Origin: CAZDOD01 sp964506935
GTDB taxonomy: Bacteria; Desulfobacterota; Zymogenia; Zymogenales; Zymogenaceae
Direction of reading: 5' to 3'
Assembly (NCBI GenBank): GCA_964506935.1
Contig: CAZDOD010000096.1
Span: 1 to 10,797 of the forward strand
Length of the DNA: 10,797 bases
Shown here one piece after another: positions 7,318-10,797 of the stretch. The first letter of the stretch is position 1, and every line of letters starts with the position of its first letter. The notes beneath the pieces are model-generated. The model was not told the DNA's origin. It searched no databases and saw only the letters and a program-made list of their open reading frames with translations. A program made the translations under genes and the position numbers.

Positions 7318-8634
7318 CTAAGTCCCGAACCTCTCCTTCAAGACATCGGCGATCTTCAGGGGCCCCGCATCCTCATATGAATATCTGACCCTCACAACGG
7401 GCTTTTCTATCTTTACGAGCCTCATCAGGTCTATCGGCGTTGCGGAGACAACGAGGTCGCAATCGGCGGAGTTTATCGTTGCCTCAAGATCCCTCCTCTG
7501 CTTGTCGCTGTATCCCATCGCCGGGAGGATATTACCCATCATCGGGTATTTATTGAAGGTCTCTTTCATCGTTCCAACGGCAAACGGCCTCGGATCAACG
7601 ATTTCCGACGCCCCGTATTTATCTGCGGCGATCTTGCCTGCCCCGAATTTCATCTCACCGTGGGTAACCGTCGGGCCGTCCTCGACGACCAAGACCCTCT
7701 TTTTACTTATCGCCTCCGGGTTATCGACCGTAACCGGCGATGCGGCGTAGATTATCCGTGCCTTCGGATTATTCGCCTCTATGTTCCTCTTTACGGTCTC
7801 GATATCTTCGGCCCTTGCGGTGTCGACCTTGTTTATCACGGCGATATCAGCAAGAAGGAGGTTCACCTCGCCCGGGTGGTAGAGGAGCTCGTGCCCTGCC
7901 CTGTGCGGGTCGAATACGACAAATGCGAGGTCCGGCATGAAAAACGACGTGTCGTTGTTTCCACCGTCCCACACGATTATGTCGGCCTCTTCTTCGGCAC
8001 GCTCCAGTATCCTCCCGTAGTCGACGCCTGCATAAACAACGATCCCCTTTTCGACCAGCGGCTCATACTCCTCCCTCTCCTCGATCGTGACACCGTAATC
8101 TTCAAAATCCGAATAGGAGGCGAAGCGCTGTACTATCTGATTCTTTAAATCCCCATATGGCATCGGGTGCCTTATCGCCACGACCTTTCTTCCCATCCCG
8201 ATCAAGACGCGACATATCTCCCTCGTCGTCTGGCTCTTTCCGCTCCCCGTCCTTACCGCCGTCACCGATATCATATCCCTCTTGGATTTGAGCATCGTGG
8301 ACTTCGCGCCGAGGAGGAGAAAATCCGCCCCGACCGATAGAACCCGAGACGCAAGGTGCATCACGTGTGTGTGCGGAATATCACTGTAAGAAAATACAGC
8401 CGCATCTACCTTTAGATCACGGATTAGATTGGAAAGCTCATCTTCGTGATAAATCGGGATGCCGTCGGGATAGAGCGGCCCGCTTAGCTCGGGCGGATAG
8501 ACCCTCCCCTCGATGTTCGGAATCTGTGCGGCGGTAAAAGCGACCACCTCATAACGGTCGTTATCCCGAAAACGGACGTTGAAGTTGTGAAAATCCCTAC
8601 CCGCCGCGCCTAAAATGACAATTCTTTTTTTCAT
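7318..8634 (-). CDS. COG2403-type P-loop NTPase, cyclic 2,3-diphosphoglycerate synthetase-like
   Basis: This 438-residue cytoplasmic protein has two parts. An N-terminal Rossmann-like region begins VILGAAGRDFHNFNV (6-20) and runs to about residue 118. A P-loop region follows, with SVTAVRTGSGKSQTTR (123-138), VAIRHPMPYGD (152-162), VWDGGNNDTSFFMPDL (221-236) and the G-protein-like AVINKVD (265-271). The family resembles archaeal cyclic 2,3-diphosphoglycerate synthetase and is often labelled a predicted GTPase; the true reaction of bacterial members is not established to my knowledge. In the Walker A, the usual first glycine of GxxxxGKS is Val127. The gene starts 15 bases after the permease stop and precedes arcC. 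From this context I infer a role in handling a phosphorylated or carbamoylated intermediate, or as an accessory NTPase, but this is speculation. The fold and family call are secure; the function is not. Confidence 0.75.
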   Translation of the reverse strand: MKKRIVILGAAGRDFHNFNVRFRDNDRYEVVAFTAAQIPNIEGRVYPPELSGPLYPDGIPIYHEDELSNLIRDLKVDAAVFSYSDIPHTHVMHLASRVLSVGADFLLLGAKSTMLKSKRDMISVTAVRTGSGKSQTTREICRVLIGMGRKVVAIRHPMPYGDLKNQIVQRFASYSDFEDYGVTIEEREEYEPLVEKGIVVYAGVDYGRILERAEEEADIIVWDGGNNDTSFFMPDLAFVVFDPHRAGHELLYHPGEVNLLLADIAVINKVDTARAEDIETVKRNIEANNPKARIIYAASPVTVDNPEAISKKRVLVVEDGPTVTHGEMKFGAGKIAADKYGASEIVDPRPFAVGTMKETFNKYPMMGNILPAMGYSDKQRRDLEATINSADCDLVVSATPIDLMRLVKIEKPVVRVRYSYEDAGPLKIADVLKERFGT

Positions 8635-8649
8635 ACTAATTCCAAATAG

Positions 8650-9825
8650 TTAATCAAATGCAGGAGAAAGGGCAGAACCGACCGCCATCAGGATATATCC
8701 CAAGACCACTATAATGAGAAATATCCCCTTTCCCCATACCCCCATCGTCCAGACCGGCTCTTTTACAACACCATGTTTCCTTGTTGCCAAATATGCCGGA
8801 ATCATAAGAATTGCTATCAATACGCCGATTATACCCCCCGCAAGCGCTATGTATCCCAAAAAGGTCGTGAGCTTGAGCAACGCTATTATAAGACACGGGA
8901 GGGTGGCGAAGAGCCATGATACCCTGTCGCTCCAATTTAGCCTCTCCTTTAAAACCACCGCCAGTGCAAGCGAGATTGCCCAAAAACTTGTGAGCATCGC
9001 AAAGAGTACAAAGAGTGAGCCGAGATATAGTGGCCAGAATCCGAGCGCCTTCCCCCATCCGAGGATTGCGATGGAGGTCACATTCTCGGATGCCCCCCCT
9101 GCCGCACCCATCGCCATCAGTGTGATCGTAAGAATAAACAGGAGGGTTATCCCTATGCCGACGATTACCGCTTTCGGAGCGAGCCTCTTATTCCAGCTTA
9201 GGCCCTCGACGGCCTGCGGCACAGAGAAAAACGCCGCGAAGCTGAACATGACCATCCCAAAGAGCGCCAGCCCATTCTTGACATCTCCCATTTCCATTAC
9301 ATCAAGCCTAAAGGGATTTGTCAGTGTAATCACGGCGAGCGCCGATACAACTACAAATATTACGATGATCCCATATTTTTCGCTCATGCCTACGGCCTTC
9401 AAACCGAAAAACACGACACCGGCGGCAAAGAGATAGAAAATAAACTGCCCGATCCACTCAGGGATAAAGAGGAGCTCCATCAGTATCTCACCCCCCCCGG
9501 ATATATACGCCAAGAGCGATGCATAAAATCCGAAGATGATCAGGACGAAAAAGAGCCAAGTGAAGAAGATCCCCCCGCGCCCCCTGAAGAGGTACTTCCT
9601 CAATACCTCTACCATCTGGGATGACTCGTCATCTCTTAGCATCATCTCGACGATCATAAGGTGGAGCAAAACGCTCACGAAATATCCGATAATCAAGATT
9701 CCTAAAAATGGTATAATGCCGCTGAATGAAGCGAGATAGGGGACCGTCATAATTCCACCCCCCACACCATATCCGGCGACGGTTGCAGCCGCCTCGAAAA
9801 ATGTCAGTCTCTTCTTTTCCGCCAT
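8650..9825 (-). CDS. amino-acid permease, HAAAP/aromatic-type (APC superfamily)
   Basis: This 391-residue membrane protein shows about eleven hydrophobic spans, the number usual for the hydroxy/aromatic amino acid permease family (about 400 residues). The first helix carries AGYGVGGGIMTVPYLASF (17-34), the unwound Gly-rich substrate-binding segment typical of APC-fold transporters. Also seen: the charged loop MLRDDESSQM, the conserved helix SFAAFFSVPQAVEGLSWNKR with its following basic loop, and the segment LTSFWAISLALAVVLKERL. It therefore probably imports an amino acid or related zwitterion by H+ or Na+ symport at the inner membrane. The start is set by an excellent ribosome site, AGGAGGAGATC directly before ATG 9825. 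It lies 64 bases after the regulator gene and 15 bases before the COG2403 gene, so it is likely the substrate importer of the operon. The exact substrate is unknown. Confidence 0.77.
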   Translation of the reverse strand: MAEKKRLTFFEAAATVAGYGVGGGIMTVPYLASFSGIIPFLGILIIGYFVSVLLHLMIVEMMLRDDESSQMVEVLRKYLFRGRGGIFFTWLFFVLIIFGFYASLLAYISGGGEILMELLFIPEWIGQFIFYLFAAGVVFFGLKAVGMSEKYGIIVIFVVVSALAVITLTNPFRLDVMEMGDVKNGLALFGMVMFSFAAFFSVPQAVEGLSWNKRLAPKAVIVGIGITLLFILTITLMAMGAAGGASENVTSIAILGWGKALGFWPLYLGSLFVLFAMLTSFWAISLALAVVLKERLNWSDRVSWLFATLPCLIIALLKLTTFLGYIALAGGIIGVLIAILMIPAYLATRKHGVVKEPVWTMGVWGKGIFLIIVVLGYILMAVGSALSPAFD

Positions 9826-9889
9826 GATCTCCTCCTAATCGGGATAGATATTTTTTAAATTTGATCTAAACACTACTTTTTAAAAATCC

Positions 9890-10771
9890 CTATTTCGAGA
9901 CAAGATACGGGTTTTGTGTCCGATACCTCTCCCTCAATTTTTTCATGTTTTTTCCGAAGACCTCCTCGATCTCGCCGCCAAGGACCTGGATCAACTCCGC
10001 AATGTAGAAATCGTGGATTATATACCCCTCGATGGCGTTGATAAGGCCCTGGTTCCTCGTCCAGACAACCTGACATGGAAAATATTTGCCGTTCTTCTTG
10101 TTGGAATTTAACGACAGATTCTCGGGCTCCGATCCGAGCCTCCCGCTTATTGCGATCTCCGAGTCCGCCACTATATCTATGCTCCTGCCGAGCTCTGAGA
10201 TGTCTTCCATGACTTCGATGCTGTGATAAAAACATCTCCCGAAGTCGATAACTTCTTCTCCATATATCAGAAATACAACCTCGACACCCCGCCCGTCGGC
10301 ATCCCTCAGATCGTCCATTATCAGGGCAAGCTCCTCATCCCATATTCCGACGAAAATCCTGCTCTTAGCATCTTTGATGATCTCCCGTGCCTTTTTTATC
10401 GCCTCAACCCTGTTGGCGATATTCCAGACCGGGTCGAAGTCCGAATGAAAAACCATTTCATTCAATCTCAGCTTCAACTCATCGACGACTCTGTCGTGTT
10501 CCCTCGACAGTTTCTCGATGAATTCAACCGGCGCAAGGGGGGAAAACCGCTCGGGGTTTTTGTCGGCCATGATTACAAGGCCCTTCCTTATCAGGCGCCT
10601 TGCGACCTCGTAAACCCTAGAATGCGGAACCCCGGACCTCCTCGATATCGCATATGCGCTCGCCGGGTGATCGAAAAGGAGCGCGATGTATACCTTCGCC
10701 TCATACTGGGTCAGCCCCAACTCCTCGAGGTAGAAGACCGTCTCTTCTATCAGTGCGTCTTTAATATACAT
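9890..10771 (-). CDS. TrmB-family transcriptional regulator
   Basis: This 293-residue DNA-binding protein has an N-terminal winged helix at about 12-80: LEELGLTQYEAKVYIALL (15-32), the recognition region AISRRSGVPHSRVYEVARRL (41-60) and the wing GLVIMADKNPERFSPLAP (64-81). A short coiled segment (about 85-106) follows. A C-terminal sensor part starts near 117 with AIKKAREIIKDAKSRIFVGIWDEEL (124-148 approximately, a region typical of TrmB proteins with a phospholipase-D-like sensor fold). TrmB proteins are best known as sugar-responsive regulators in archaea but occur in bacteria too; here the effector is unknown. As the first gene of the unit it is likely a local regulator of the transport and carbamate-kinase genes, possibly of itself. 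The ribosome site GGGAG precedes ATG 10771; the promoter lies beyond the window edge, so an earlier gene in the operon cannot be excluded. Confidence 0.86.
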   Translation of the reverse strand: MYIKDALIEETVFYLEELGLTQYEAKVYIALLFDHPASAYAISRRSGVPHSRVYEVARRLIRKGLVIMADKNPERFSPLAPVEFIEKLSREHDRVVDELKLRLNEMVFHSDFDPVWNIANRVEAIKKAREIIKDAKSRIFVGIWDEELALIMDDLRDADGRGVEVVFLIYGEEVIDFGRCFYHSIEVMEDISELGRSIDIVADSEIAISGRLGSEPENLSLNSNKKNGKYFPCQVVWTRNQGLINAIEGYIIHDFYIAELIQVLGGEIEEVFGKNMKKLRERYRTQNPYLVSK

Positions 10772-10797
10772 TTCTTCTCCCGAGGATCTTTTTACCG

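Overview
All recognisable genes in this window lie on the minus strand, so the window reads biologically from right to left. Strong Shine-Dalgarno sequences, a signal-peptide TPR protein and a textbook intrinsic terminator point to a bacterium. The gene set (acetone-carboxylase-type enzyme, carbamate kinase, YfcC-type carrier, TrmB-type regulator) suggests a metabolically versatile, probably anaerobic lineage. A Desulfobacterota-like organism is my guess, but the window cannot settle this. Base composition by eye is balanced in the metabolic genes and clearly AT-richer between about 3.4 and 4.76 kb.

Right-hand unit (10771 to 4664): a TrmB-family regulator, an 11-helix-type amino-acid permease (HAAAP-like), a COG2403-type P-loop protein related to cyclic 2,3-diphosphoglycerate synthetase, carbamate kinase (arcC) and a YfcC/DcuC-family carrier. 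They are closely spaced and end in a perfect 12-bp stem terminator. This looks like one operon for importing a nitrogenous compound and recovering ATP from carbamoyl phosphate. It contains no arginine deiminase or carbamoyltransferase, so the source of carbamoyl phosphate is not visible.

Middle (4663 to 3407): an AT-rich stretch with a possible degenerate coding remnant, an imperfect inverted repeat, and a gene for an exported protein made of six 34-residue TPR units whose DNA repeats are nearly identical in places.

Left-hand unit (3406 to 1): the beta subunit and the first 389 codons of the alpha subunit of an acetone-carboxylase-type enzyme (acxA, acxB). The alpha fragment keeps a Glu, His, Asp, His set with the spacing I recall for the Mn site of acetone carboxylase. 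The rest of alpha, and the expected small gamma subunit, lie beyond position 1. Taken together, the window pairs a ketone (or related substrate) carboxylation unit with a separately terminated carbamoyl-phosphate/amino-acid unit. Whether they work in one pathway is not shown by the sequence.
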